Shown here in pieces: positions 32,956 to 40,609 of a stretch of DNA of 64,000 nt. The stretch covers positions 610,501-674,500 of the forward strand of contig NZ_AP021847.1 of NCBI RefSeq assembly GCF_009176705.1. Direction: 5' to 3'. The notes under the pieces were generated by a model. That model saw only the letters and a program-made list of their open reading frames with translations. It was not told the origin of the DNA and did not search any database. The DNA comes from Pseudoalteromonas sp. A25 (GTDB taxonomy: Bacteria; Pseudomonadota; Gammaproteobacteria; Enterobacterales; Alteromonadaceae). The position numbers and the translations under genes are program-made. Position 1 is the stretch's first letter; each line of letters starts with the position of its first letter.

Positions 32956-33755
32956 GAGGATGACTCCTTAGTATTAAGCTGGCAACTAATATAACTTTTA
33001 ATAATTTTTAACTGCTTGATGATGGCGCTATCGACTAACTCAGGCAGCAAACCATTCACTCTTGCAAAGAGCTTTTCAGGAAACCCGACCACCCAACGGC
33101 GCTTTTTACTATTTAGTAAACGCATAAAGTTGTGAGCCACCTCCTCTGGGGTATCCATTTTGTTTCCTAAAGCACGGTTTAATGCTCTTACGTTTTCTGG
33201 GTTAATACGGGTGTCGGTTGCGCGCGGCGCAAGATACTTAACTGCAACTTGTCCATCCAGCTCTCTGGATAACGCTTCACTAAATCCACGTAGTCCAAAT
33301 TTACTCGCACAATAAACACTTTGATACGGATAGCCGATGTAACCAAATGCAGAACCTACATTAACAACTGTGCCTTTAACGCTGCTTAATTGTGGTAGCA
33401 GATGATGCATCAACGACATCGGTACCAGCAAATTAACGTTTATTTGCTGCTGAATTTGTTCTAGTTGTTCATTTTGAAACGAACGCATCTCATTACACCC
33501 TGCACAATTGACAAGCAATGCGGCCCCACCCAGAGTCATGGCATGCATCGTGACGCGTTGACCGCTTACTGGTTGGGTTAAATCTAATGCCAAGTATTGA
33601 TGTTCCTCGCCTAAAGCCCGCTGCAGTAGCTGCAGTTTATTTTCGTCTCGACCGAGTAATAAACAACGCCACCCAGCTTGGCTCAATTGCGTTGCTATTG
33701 CTGCACCGATCCCGCCAGAAGCCCCCGTTATAACCGCAAGTTTTTGTTTATCCAT
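32952..33755 (-). CDS. Short-chain dehydrogenase/reductase
   Basis: A 267-residue classical SDR: TGASGGIG cofactor loop, NCAG, catalytic Ser in NVGSAFG and YCASK active site, then a C-terminal substrate region with basic residues and a hydrophobic tail. It would oxidise or reduce an alcohol/ketone or aldehyde with NAD(P)H. Its start shares one base with the stop of the synthetase/oxidase gene (TGATG). In context it may act on the product of that fused enzyme. Confidence 0.9.
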   Translation of the reverse strand: MDKQKLAVITGASGGIGAAIATQLSQAGWRCLLLGRDENKLQLLQRALGEEHQYLALDLTQPVSGQRVTMHAMTLGGAALLVNCAGCNEMRSFQNEQLEQIQQQINVNLLVPMSLMHHLLPQLSSVKGTVVNVGSAFGYIGYPYQSVYCASKFGLRGFSEALSRELDGQVAVKYLAPRATDTRINPENVRALNRALGNKMDTPEEVAHNFMRLLNSKKRRWVVGFPEKLFARVNGLLPELVDSAIIKQLKIIKSYISCQLNTKESSS

Positions 33756-35908
33756 CAGCTGGCCTCCTGCGTTAAATCAATGCTAGGTTGCGCCTCAATG
33801 CTTCTAAATACATCACCATAAAGTCGATAAAAGCATTGCGCACTGTGAATGATCAGTTGCCGCTCTTGTTGACAATCAATTTTATTCATTAAGCCTTTGA
33901 AAAAGTCGATATGCTCAATATCCAAAGCGCCGTGAGAGGTCAAATAACTGAATGCTTTTTGTGGTAAGTTGAGCTGCTTACCAATACTTTGCGCTGCTTG
34001 ATCGGCTAAAGCGATAGATGTGCCTTCTAGCACATTAACCATGCCAAAAAAGCACAATGGATTAACACGATTAATACTGTCGTATGCATAACTGACCATC
34101 AGTTCAGTAGCGAAGCTTGGTGTTGAGTGACGAACAGCCTCTTTATCAAAGCCACACTGTGCTAAGTCATTCAAAATCCACTCTTGATGCCCCATTTCTT
34201 CTTCAATATAGTGACCAATGGCTTCACGTAGCCACTCTTTCGATTCATCTAACTTGCTACCACAGGCCATCAATAAAGGCACAGTGTGTTTCACATGATG
34301 ATAAGCTTGTTGTAAAAATGAGCCATATTGACCGAGTGTGATTTGCCCTTCAAAAACATCTTTAATAATTGGAGCAGATAGAAGGTACTCACGTTCAGTC
34401 TGTGTTTGTGCTTGTAATTCATCATAAAAAGTAGTCATCGGTTTCTCCTGCTCGAAACTGTATAAAGCGTTAATTTGTGGAGCATAAAAGTGTGCTATTG
34501 CCTCTCGTTTAGGTCGTCCGTTTGCACTGAGTAGTCCAGCTTGCGTGCTCAAAGGCACATCTAGACGATGCCAGCGCGCAACTTGCGCGTAATCGGGCAA
34601 TAAGCGATTTATGTCTTCAACATGCTGTGAAAGAAGGTCGTTAGAAATATTTTCCGGCGCCCATATAAGCGCGCATAGATAAGGTTTAGCTTCACCACAT
34701 ACCACCACTTGTATGGGAAAGCTGGCATTTTGCAATAAAGACTCCGGCCATTCAGGGGCTATATTTCGGCCAAAGCTATTGATTATTTGGTTCTTTTTCC
34801 TACCAATAATGGTTACCGTGGTAGTTCCCGTTTGTTCCTCTACATTGACTAGATCCCCGGTTGCATACCACTGCTCCTTAGGGTGCGCAGCTTCGCCTAA
34901 ATAACCTAAAAAGATCGGCCCTTTGATGTATAGCTGGCTTTCAATCGTTTTAATTTGTATATGGTCTAACGGCGCACCGACCGAGCCATCTTGCTGCGCT
35001 TTAGTGTTTAAGCACACCACCGAACTTGCCTCCGACAGGCCATATCCTTGAAAAACAGGCAAGCCGAAGATTTTTGCTTTTTCCAGCATACTCATAGAGA
35101 CATGTGCCCCTCCCACCGCAATAAAGGCCAAACTGCTAGGTGGTTGCCAGCCTTGCTCACATGCTAATAACAGAAATTTCAAAAGCTCTGGCACTAAAAT
35201 TAAGCTGTTAGGTTGATAATGCGAAATAGCACTAAGTAGTGCTTCGCCATCTTTTAACTGGCTACCGCAAAAGCCAAGCTTTTCGATAGGCAATACTTTT
35301 ACCTGCCCACCGCTTAACATTGGCGCATAAACACCAGCGATGTTTTCCAGTAATACTCCCAGTGGTAATATACATAAGTGCTTTGGCGCACTTAAGTTAA
35401 TACGCTCACACAAGCTTTTTGCCACAGCCAATTGGCTATCTAAAGACAAACACACACCTTTAGGCTGACCAGTCGAACCTGAGGTAAATGTGATCTTTTG
35501 CGTGCCAGCAAATAGCGCAACATCATCTTGCTTTGGCAAGTAGTATACCCACAGTTTTTGCTCAAACACGGTTAAGGTATCAAGCGCTATATGGGCTTCT
35601 AACTCGCTCTGTGAAATGAATAATTGCGCTCCCGCTTTTTGTATCGCAAAGTCACACTGAGTTTGGCTAAAAAAAGTTGGCAAAGGTAAAGCAGCACTGC
35701 GGGTTAAAGTTAAAGCAAGATCGAATGCTACCCACGCAAGGCCGTTGGCAATATTGTGTGCAACACAACTCACTTGTTGAGCGTTAATAAACTCGGCAAG
35801 TAGCTCAACCTGTAAGATAAGCTGCTTGGCGCAAATATGGTGTTGTTCATCTACGAATACAATCTGCTCTGGGGGCGTATCTTTAAGCTTTTGAATAAGT
35901 GCATTCAT
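33755..35908 (-). CDS. Fused acyl-adenylate synthetase / heme-oxygenase-like diiron oxidase
   Basis: A 717-residue two-part protein. Residues 1-480 are an ANL adenylating domain (TFTSGSTGQPKG P-loop, GYGLSEASS, YATGDLV); the usual catalytic Lys near the end sits in ANGRPKR, where the aligned position reads Arg. Residues 491-717 are a heme-oxygenase-like (CADD/UndA/TenA-type) domain with the diiron set Glu571-x-x-His574, Glu628, Asp663-x-x-His666. Such oxidases cleave or oxidise fatty acids or amino acids. An internal ATG at 34438 (Met491) has CAGGAG 6-7 nt upstream, so a free oxidase of 227 residues may also be made. The start overlaps the upstream gene (ATGA). Confidence 0.85.
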   Translation of the reverse strand: MNALIQKLKDTPPEQIVFVDEQHHICAKQLILQVELLAEFINAQQVSCVAHNIANGLAWVAFDLALTLTRSAALPLPTFFSQTQCDFAIQKAGAQLFISQSELEAHIALDTLTVFEQKLWVYYLPKQDDVALFAGTQKITFTSGSTGQPKGVCLSLDSQLAVAKSLCERINLSAPKHLCILPLGVLLENIAGVYAPMLSGGQVKVLPIEKLGFCGSQLKDGEALLSAISHYQPNSLILVPELLKFLLLACEQGWQPPSSLAFIAVGGAHVSMSMLEKAKIFGLPVFQGYGLSEASSVVCLNTKAQQDGSVGAPLDHIQIKTIESQLYIKGPIFLGYLGEAAHPKEQWYATGDLVNVEEQTGTTTVTIIGRKKNQIINSFGRNIAPEWPESLLQNASFPIQVVVCGEAKPYLCALIWAPENISNDLLSQHVEDINRLLPDYAQVARWHRLDVPLSTQAGLLSANGRPKREAIAHFYAPQINALYSFEQEKPMTTFYDELQAQTQTEREYLLSAPIIKDVFEGQITLGQYGSFLQQAYHHVKHTVPLLMACGSKLDESKEWLREAIGHYIEEEMGHQEWILNDLAQCGFDKEAVRHSTPSFATELMVSYAYDSINRVNPLCFFGMVNVLEGTSIALADQAAQSIGKQLNLPQKAFSYLTSHGALDIEHIDFFKGLMNKIDCQQERQLIIHSAQCFYRLYGDVFRSIEAQPSIDLTQEAS

Positions 35909-36546
35909 GATTGCAATCCTAAAACCAACTCATTGACCTCATTACGGTATTGCTCTTCTAGTTTGCTATACAACTTGGTCGTATTGATCACTTGCTGCAC
36001 ATTTTCTAAGTCGACCACACATACTTTTGGGTCAGCCTCATAGTAACTACCATAGTCTTTGGCGCTCGCAACTTTGTTAGGCTGTGCAGGCGTTAGTTCA
36101 CAAATTGGCACCTGACACAAAGCCATCAGCTTTCTTACTTGCACCGTACCTGTAAATGTTAAAAACCGAATGTGCTGTGATAAAAGTGCTTGAGCAGCCA
36201 CAATAAAGTGTCCAAGGGTTGCACTGCGATGCGTTGAATACAAATTGCCTAACTCTGCAATTTCGCTGCGATAGGTGCATTGTGGTAAGAAAGTTTCTAT
36301 CGGTTGCTCTAAATACTGCTCCACAAATAGCGACTCAGCAGCAATACGCAGTCCTAAAACACAATAACCTTGAGGGGTATTTAAACGGCTCAACAGTGGA
36401 TAAAACTCGTGTAAGTTGGCAGCATACGCTTTTGCAAAACCAGTTTTAACCTGCATCTCCAGTTCTAAACGGCCACTTTGGCTGTATTTAGCCCAATGCA
36501 AAGCGCTCGAAGGCATCTTTAAATCATGAATTGTCATTGCACCCAT
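35905..36546 (-). CDS. Thermostable hemolysin family protein, first gene of the operon
   Basis: A 213-residue protein of the T_hemolysin (delta-VPH-like) family, seen in the segment IAELGNLYSTHRSATLGHFI and the N-terminal LYS/ARG-poor domain. The fold is GNAT/autoinducer-synthase-like by family description, so an acyltransferase activity is more likely than membrane lysis; this is inference. GGGGAG lies 9 nt before the ATG and can pair with a CTCCCCTAG arm upstream. It heads nine overlapping minus-strand genes and its stop overlaps the synthetase start. Confidence 0.8.
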   Translation of the reverse strand: MGAMTIHDLKMPSSALHWAKYSQSGRLELEMQVKTGFAKAYAANLHEFYPLLSRLNTPQGYCVLGLRIAAESLFVEQYLEQPIETFLPQCTYRSEIAELGNLYSTHRSATLGHFIVAAQALLSQHIRFLTFTGTVQVRKLMALCQVPICELTPAQPNKVASAKDYGSYYEADPKVCVVDLENVQQVINTTKLYSKLEEQYRNEVNELVLGLQS

Positions 36547-36553
36547 TTGGCAA

Positions 36554-36587
36554 CTCCCCTAGTAGTGATGTGTTTAATCTAGGGGAG
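36554..36587 (-). promoter_or_regulatory. Inverted repeat covering the ribosome binding site of the operon
   Basis: CTCCCCTAG (36554-36562 on plus) and CTAGGGGAG (36579-36587) form a perfect 9-bp inverted repeat with a 16-nt spacer. In the minus-strand mRNA the GGGGAG ribosome binding site would be paired if transcription begins upstream of 36587. It may otherwise be a DNA operator. Confidence 0.5.
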
Positions 36588-36591
36588 CAAA

Positions 36592-36608
36592 ATTAAGTAA
36601 ACCTTAAG
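36592..36608 (-). promoter_or_regulatory. PmrA/QseB-type direct repeat CTTAAG-N5-CTTAAT
   Basis: Read on the minus strand, CTTAAG-GTTTA-CTTAAT fits the PmrA-box form YTTAAK-N5-YTTAAK exactly. It is 46 bp before the first gene of the operon and overlaps the -35 region of a possible -10 box TAGATT (36581-36576). This is the arrangement of an OmpR-family activator site and the operon encodes such a regulator. Confidence 0.7.
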
Positions 36609-36931
36609 GCTTGTTAATTTTTATTATTTTAAACTGCGCCTTTCTACCAAGCTGCAGGTTGGCTTACCCCTCTAGAGACAGCGATTCGCGGTAGAATTCG
36701 TATCATTTAAGGGAACATAAAGTTTGAAGACTCGCAAACCAAAATAGCTTTAAGTTGCTCTACCAGCCGATGTTATTTTTGTATGTAAGTTATCTGTAAG
36801 ATTGAAATATTAATGAGGTTTATTGTCCATGAAAGTTAAGCACTGAATAATAGAGATTTTTATCAGGTTTTTTAGGCGAAAAAAGTAAATATTATCTATG
36901 CTCTAGGAAATGCAATTTGTGAGTATGTTTG
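36609..36931. other. Divergent intergenic region
   Basis: About 320 bp between the nine-gene operon (minus) and the chemoreceptor-like gene (plus). Apart from the PmrA-type repeat at its edge it is AT-rich, with TTGTTAATTTTTATTATTTTAAA near 36610-36635 and further AT runs near 36880. No gene and no clear second promoter can be named. Confidence 0.4.
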
Positions 36932-37549
36932 ATGTTTAATCAAAATGATGCTGCGTTAGCTGTTAGGAACTTTGTGCGTGTTGCTAACATTGTTGCTAAT
37001 CTAGACACCATATTACAAGAAGCTAAAAACCTTTCCTTAACGGCTAAAAACGCAAGGGTTGTAGCTTTGCGAGCGGGTGATTCTGCATTTGGCTTCAAGC
37101 CAATTACTAACTTTATCGACGAGTTCTCCGAGCTTACTATTAAAACAACAAAAAACATTTCACTGCTTTCAAGCAATTTGTTTTCTATCGCATTGTCTGT
37201 CGTTAGGCATAGTGATTTTCAACAACGATTAAGTGTTGCTGCACACGTATGCCAAGACTCTGACATTCAACAACTGCAGCAACAAAGCCATCTAGAGTTT
37301 ATGCGCACGGTTAAACAGCTCGAATCTGCCATTATTCATTTGGAAGGATACTTTGAAGACATTTTAAAACAAATGCGCAGTGCTGAGTATATTGCAGTAA
37401 CTAGCCGCGTTGAAGCTTCAAACGCTGGAGAGTTTAGTGAAAGCCTGCAGTCAGTGTCTAACTTTATTGCGGGAGCAGCTAAAAACATCAAATACGCTAT
37501 AAATCAAAATTTAAAAGAAATTAACTTATTAAGAGGAACACTGCGTTGA
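36932..37549 (+). CDS. Soluble chemoreceptor-like helical protein coupled to ODP
   Basis: About 205 residues from the ATG at 36932 (GAG 8 nt upstream); a TTG at 36929 is possible. No transmembrane segment or HAMP domain is present. The protein is almost all helical with a hairpin-like segment (VEASNAGEFSESLQSVSNF) that echoes the chemoreceptor tip motif ([20 protein letters not shown]). It overlaps the next gene, an ODP-like diiron protein, by four bases. In Treponema and Vibrio an ODP and a soluble receptor form an oxygen/iron sensing pair for chemotaxis. The tip is degenerate here, so coupling to CheA is uncertain. Confidence 0.7.
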   Translation: MFNQNDAALAVRNFVRVANIVANLDTILQEAKNLSLTAKNARVVALRAGDSAFGFKPITNFIDEFSELTIKTTKNISLLSSNLFSIALSVVRHSDFQQRLSVAAHVCQDSDIQQLQQQSHLEFMRTVKQLESAIIHLEGYFEDILKQMRSAEYIAVTSRVEASNAGEFSESLQSVSNFIAGAAKNIKYAINQNLKEINLLRGTLR

Positions 37550-38280
37550 AATCCACTGAAATTTATAGCTCAACCACGCATTCATGGGTTGTGATGGGAA
37601 GAGATCCACACAAAAGTGAAAAAATAATCGACACAAACCAGTACCTGATAAAAAGTGCTGAAGAAGCCATTATTCTTGACCCAGGTGGAATAGAGTTATT
37701 TTCTCCTATGCTGGCCTGCTTATTAAAACATGTAAAACTCGAACAAATAACAACTTTATTTGCCTCTCACCAAGACCCTGACATCATTTCTTCTCTAGGC
37801 CTTTGGGATAAGGCCCTTCCAAAAGCAACATTGCATGCGCCATGGCTTTGGGAAGGCTTTATTAGGCACTTTGGCATGGATAACATCGCTTACCAACCAA
37901 TTAAAGATGAAGGAGGAGAAATAAAAATTGGCAAAGCAACCCTAAAATTCATTCCTGCACATTACTTGCACTCTTCAGGCAATTTTAATGTTTATGACCC
38001 CAAAGCAAAAATTTTAATGAGCGGGGATATTGGCGCTGCACTTGAAAAAAATGAGCCTCCTATGTTCGTTGAAGACTTTGCAAGCCATGTAAAACACATG
38101 GAGTACTTCCATCGCCGTTGGATGCCCTCAAACCGTGCAAAAAATAATTGGGTATCCCGTATCAGAGAACTTGACGTTGAGATGATGGCACCGCAGCATG
38201 GTCGTATATTTAAAGGAGAAATGGTTCAAGAATTTTTAGACTGGTTTGCCAAACTAGATGTTGGTAGTGCGAGCGAGTAA
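37546..38280 (+). CDS. ODP-type diiron sensor protein (metallo-beta-lactamase fold)
   Basis: A 244-residue protein starting at a TTG that overlaps the upstream stop (TTGA), with GAGG 8 nt before it. The fold is metallo-beta-lactamase-like with a diiron-type ligand set: His75-x-Asp77-x-Asp79 (SHQDPD), His142 (or His139), Asp161 (SGDIG) and His218 (PQHGR). There is no flavodoxin domain, unlike flavodiiron proteins. This matches the oxygen-binding diiron protein (ODP) family, which binds O2 at a diiron site and acts as a sensor partner of chemoreceptors. Confidence 0.85.
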   Translation: MKSTEIYSSTTHSWVVMGRDPHKSEKIIDTNQYLIKSAEEAIILDPGGIELFSPMLACLLKHVKLEQITTLFASHQDPDIISSLGLWDKALPKATLHAPWLWEGFIRHFGMDNIAYQPIKDEGGEIKIGKATLKFIPAHYLHSSGNFNVYDPKAKILMSGDIGAALEKNEPPMFVEDFASHVKHMEYFHRRWMPSNRAKNNWVSRIRELDVEMMAPQHGRIFKGEMVQEFLDWFAKLDVGSASE

Positions 38281-38453
38281 CTCACACTCTACAACACATA
38301 TACATTTAGTTAGGCCAAGTATTTCAGCTATAGCACTGTATTTTGGTAGGTTGGACAGCACCCAACTACATATGAGCCCCAGCTCATTGTTACTTTTGTC
38401 AGTGTCAGTACTTGGCTTATCTTTTACTGTTTTGAATAGGAGCTCATTAGCAG

Positions 38454-38801
38454 TTAGCAGGCAGTCCAAACAGCTAACTCATTACCACTGGGTTCTATAA
38501 AGTGAAATCTGCGCCCCCCAGGAAAGCTGAAAATATCTTTGCTAATTGTCCCGCCAGCTTGCTGCACTTTTTCCAAGGTTTGCTCAAGCATATTGCTATA
38601 CAAAACAACCAAAGCGCCGCCATTCGCGCTCACTGAAACCTGTTCGCTACGATAAAACCCACCGTCTATGCCTGAATTATTAAACGCAATATAGTCGGGC
38701 CCGTAATGTTCAAACTGCCACGAAAAAACATCACTAAAAAAACGTTCAGTGGCTGCCAAATCATTGGCAGCAAACTCGACATAATTAATATGGTCTTGCA
38801 T
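38454..38801 (-). CDS. VOC/glyoxalase-family protein
   Basis: A 115-residue single-domain VOC protein (INYVEFAANDLAATERFF, LEKVQQAGGTISKD, RFHFIEPSGNELAVW). AAGGA lies 7-8 nt before the ATG at 38801. The family includes glyoxalases, dioxygenases and antibiotic-binding proteins. The metal-ligand Glu near the end is present, so a metal-dependent role is possible; the substrate is unknown. Confidence 0.83.
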   Translation of the reverse strand: MQDHINYVEFAANDLAATERFFSDVFSWQFEHYGPDYIAFNNSGIDGGFYRSEQVSVSANGGALVVLYSNMLEQTLEKVQQAGGTISKDIFSFPGGRRFHFIEPSGNELAVWTAC

Positions 38802-38919
38802 CACATTTTCCTTGTAAAACGAAACAATTAACTTCTCAGTTACGACTAATGTCTATTGGTCAAAAAGCACACACACCGTACATTGAACCTGATACAACAT
38901 GAACCCAAAGGAGATCAAC

Positions 38920-40113
38920 ATGATCAAAAATGTACTGAGAGCAGTAAGTATTTTAATCTTACTTTGCTTCTATTCATATAGCTATGCAAGTAGTTGTTCT
39001 GAGATAAACGAATACCCCAATTGGACGCGAGCCAATTGGGCTGGTGTTTACGACCACGCTACAGCCGGCGATAAAATGCACCATGAAGGAGTTTTATATC
39101 AGGCTAACTGGTGGACCAATTCAACACCTGGTACAACGGGTGCTTGGCAAACGCTTGGCGTATGTGAGCAATCACCACCTCCCAAAAAAGGCGCATATAG
39201 CCGCTACGGAAAGCTAAATGTATGCGGCACAACATTGTGCGACCAAAACAATCAACCAGTGCAACTAAGGGGTATGAGCTCTCATGGATTACAGTGGTTT
39301 GGCCTAGACAAATGCCTAACGCGTGAATCGCTAAAAGTTCTGGCTCAAGGTTGGCAAGCAGACATTATTCGCTTAAGCCTGTACGTACAAGAAGGTGGTT
39401 TTGAAACAACCCCTCAAAAATTCACAGATCAAGTAAACCAGTTAATTAGCTTGGCCAGCGAGTTAGACCTGTATGTGTTGGTAGATTGGCACCAACTCAA
39501 CCCAGGAGACCCTAATGAGAACTTGCAACTCGCCAAACGCTTTTTCAATGATATTGTTCAAGAGAATAGCCACAGAGAAAATATTATTTACGACATTGCC
39601 AATGAGCCTAACGGAGTAAATTGGCAACGCATTTATGACTACGCACTGGAAGTGATCCCCGTGATCAGGCAATTAGACCCTGATGCTGTCGTGTTAGTTG
39701 GCACTCATGGGTGGTCGACCTTTGGGGCATCAGATGGAGGAAGTTATTTAGATGTCGTCAATAACCCACTTCAATTTAACAACATCATGTATACCTTTCA
39801 CTTTTACGCTGCATCTCACCGCGACTTTCATCGTAATATGCTAGATAAAGCGTCAGATGTACTGCCCGTTTTTGTTACCGAGTGGGGCACTCAAAACTAC
39901 GAAGGAGAAGGTCCAAATGACTTTAATAGTGCTCAAGAATATATCGACTTGATGCATCGAAAGAACATAAGCTGGACTAACTGGAACTTTTCTGATGATT
40001 GGCGCTCCGGTGCGGTATTCAAAACAGGCGCTTGTCAACAAGGTAAATTTGATGACTCGCAGCTCAAAGAAGCTGGGCACTGGGTAAAGCAACAAATTAA
40101 GCTACATCGCTGA
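38920..40113 (+). CDS. Secreted GH5 endoglucanase with N-terminal CBM5
   Basis: A 397-residue secreted enzyme. The ATG at 38920 has AAAGGAG 8 nt upstream; the longer frame from 38899 does not. Signal peptide to about residue 25, then a CBM5/12 carbohydrate-binding module (about 30-80, YPNWTRANWAGVYDHATAGD, NWW, WQTLG), a short Pro linker, and a GH5 catalytic domain with acid/base Glu229 (ANEPNG) and nucleophile Glu321 (VTEWGT). The closest studied relatives are marine cold-active cellulases (Cel5G type), where the CBM5 is C-terminal. Here it is N-terminal. Substrate: beta-1,4-glucan, with possible chitin targeting. Confidence 0.9.
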   Translation: MIKNVLRAVSILILLCFYSYSYASSCSEINEYPNWTRANWAGVYDHATAGDKMHHEGVLYQANWWTNSTPGTTGAWQTLGVCEQSPPPKKGAYSRYGKLNVCGTTLCDQNNQPVQLRGMSSHGLQWFGLDKCLTRESLKVLAQGWQADIIRLSLYVQEGGFETTPQKFTDQVNQLISLASELDLYVLVDWHQLNPGDPNENLQLAKRFFNDIVQENSHRENIIYDIANEPNGVNWQRIYDYALEVIPVIRQLDPDAVVLVGTHGWSTFGASDGGSYLDVVNNPLQFNNIMYTFHFYAASHRDFHRNMLDKASDVLPVFVTEWGTQNYEGEGPNDFNSAQEYIDLMHRKNISWTNWNFSDDWRSGAVFKTGACQQGKFDDSQLKEAGHWVKQQIKLHR

Positions 40114-40137
40114 TTATTATCTCTGTACTATAATACG

Positions 40138-40181
40138 TTGAGCTAGGCTGCTTCAGCACATACACGAACCACCTAGCTCAA
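40138..40181. terminator. Bidirectional terminator-like inverted repeat
   Basis: TTGAGCTAGG (40138-40147) and CCTAGCTCAA (40172-40181) form a 10-bp stem over a 24-nt loop, between the convergent GH5 gene and the mini-PstS gene. There is no strong U-tract. Confidence 0.55.
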
Positions 40182-40192
40182 CTTAAACTTTA

Positions 40193-40600
40193 CTAAAATT
40201 TACCTACTACTTTAACAGCGCCGGTAACCTTAGCGCTTTCAACGTAACCTATCGCATCAGCGTTGGCCGCTACAAACTCAATCACCGCTTGCTCACTATC
40301 TAGCGTTTCTGGTGGTGTACCTTTACCTGTGAAGATCAACTTTGACCAATATGCTTTATATTGACTGCTCGATTTACCAAGTACATTAGAAGTAAAGGCA
40401 TCAACAGCCCCACCGCTGTTTAGCCCAACGGCATTAACTTTTGTGCCATCACTAAATGATTTTGCTTTACCCAAGTATATTTTCGCAATAGCGTCTTTAT
40501 CAAGCGTAGCCCCATTACTGGGGTTAACGATCACCGCAACTTCAGCTTGAATACTAAAACTCAACGCCAATAATGTGCTTGCTACAAAATATTTACTCAT
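40193..40600 (-). CDS. Short PstS-like phosphate-binding protein
   Basis: A 135-residue protein with a signal peptide (VASTLLALSFSIQAE) and the N-terminal lobe of a PstS-like substrate-binding domain (DAIAKIYLGKAKSFSDGTKV, FVAANADAIGYVESAKV). Full PstS proteins are two to three times longer, so this is a mini-PBP rather than a broken gene: the frame is intact and starts 10 bp after the porin stop. Porin plus mini-PBP pairs of this sort are common in marine gammaproteobacteria and are usually linked to phosphate; the role is inferred. Confidence 0.83.
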   Translation of the reverse strand: MSKYFVASTLLALSFSIQAEVAVIVNPSNGATLDKDAIAKIYLGKAKSFSDGTKVNAVGLNSGGAVDAFTSNVLGKSSSQYKAYWSKLIFTGKGTPPETLDSEQAVIEFVAANADAIGYVESAKVTGAVKVVGKF

Positions 40601-40609
40601 GTTAGCCTC

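Noticed and set aside
40193..40600. Mini-PstS as a truncated pseudogene
   Set aside because: The frame is intact with a signal peptide and the pairing with a porin recurs in marine bacteria, so it is a real short protein.
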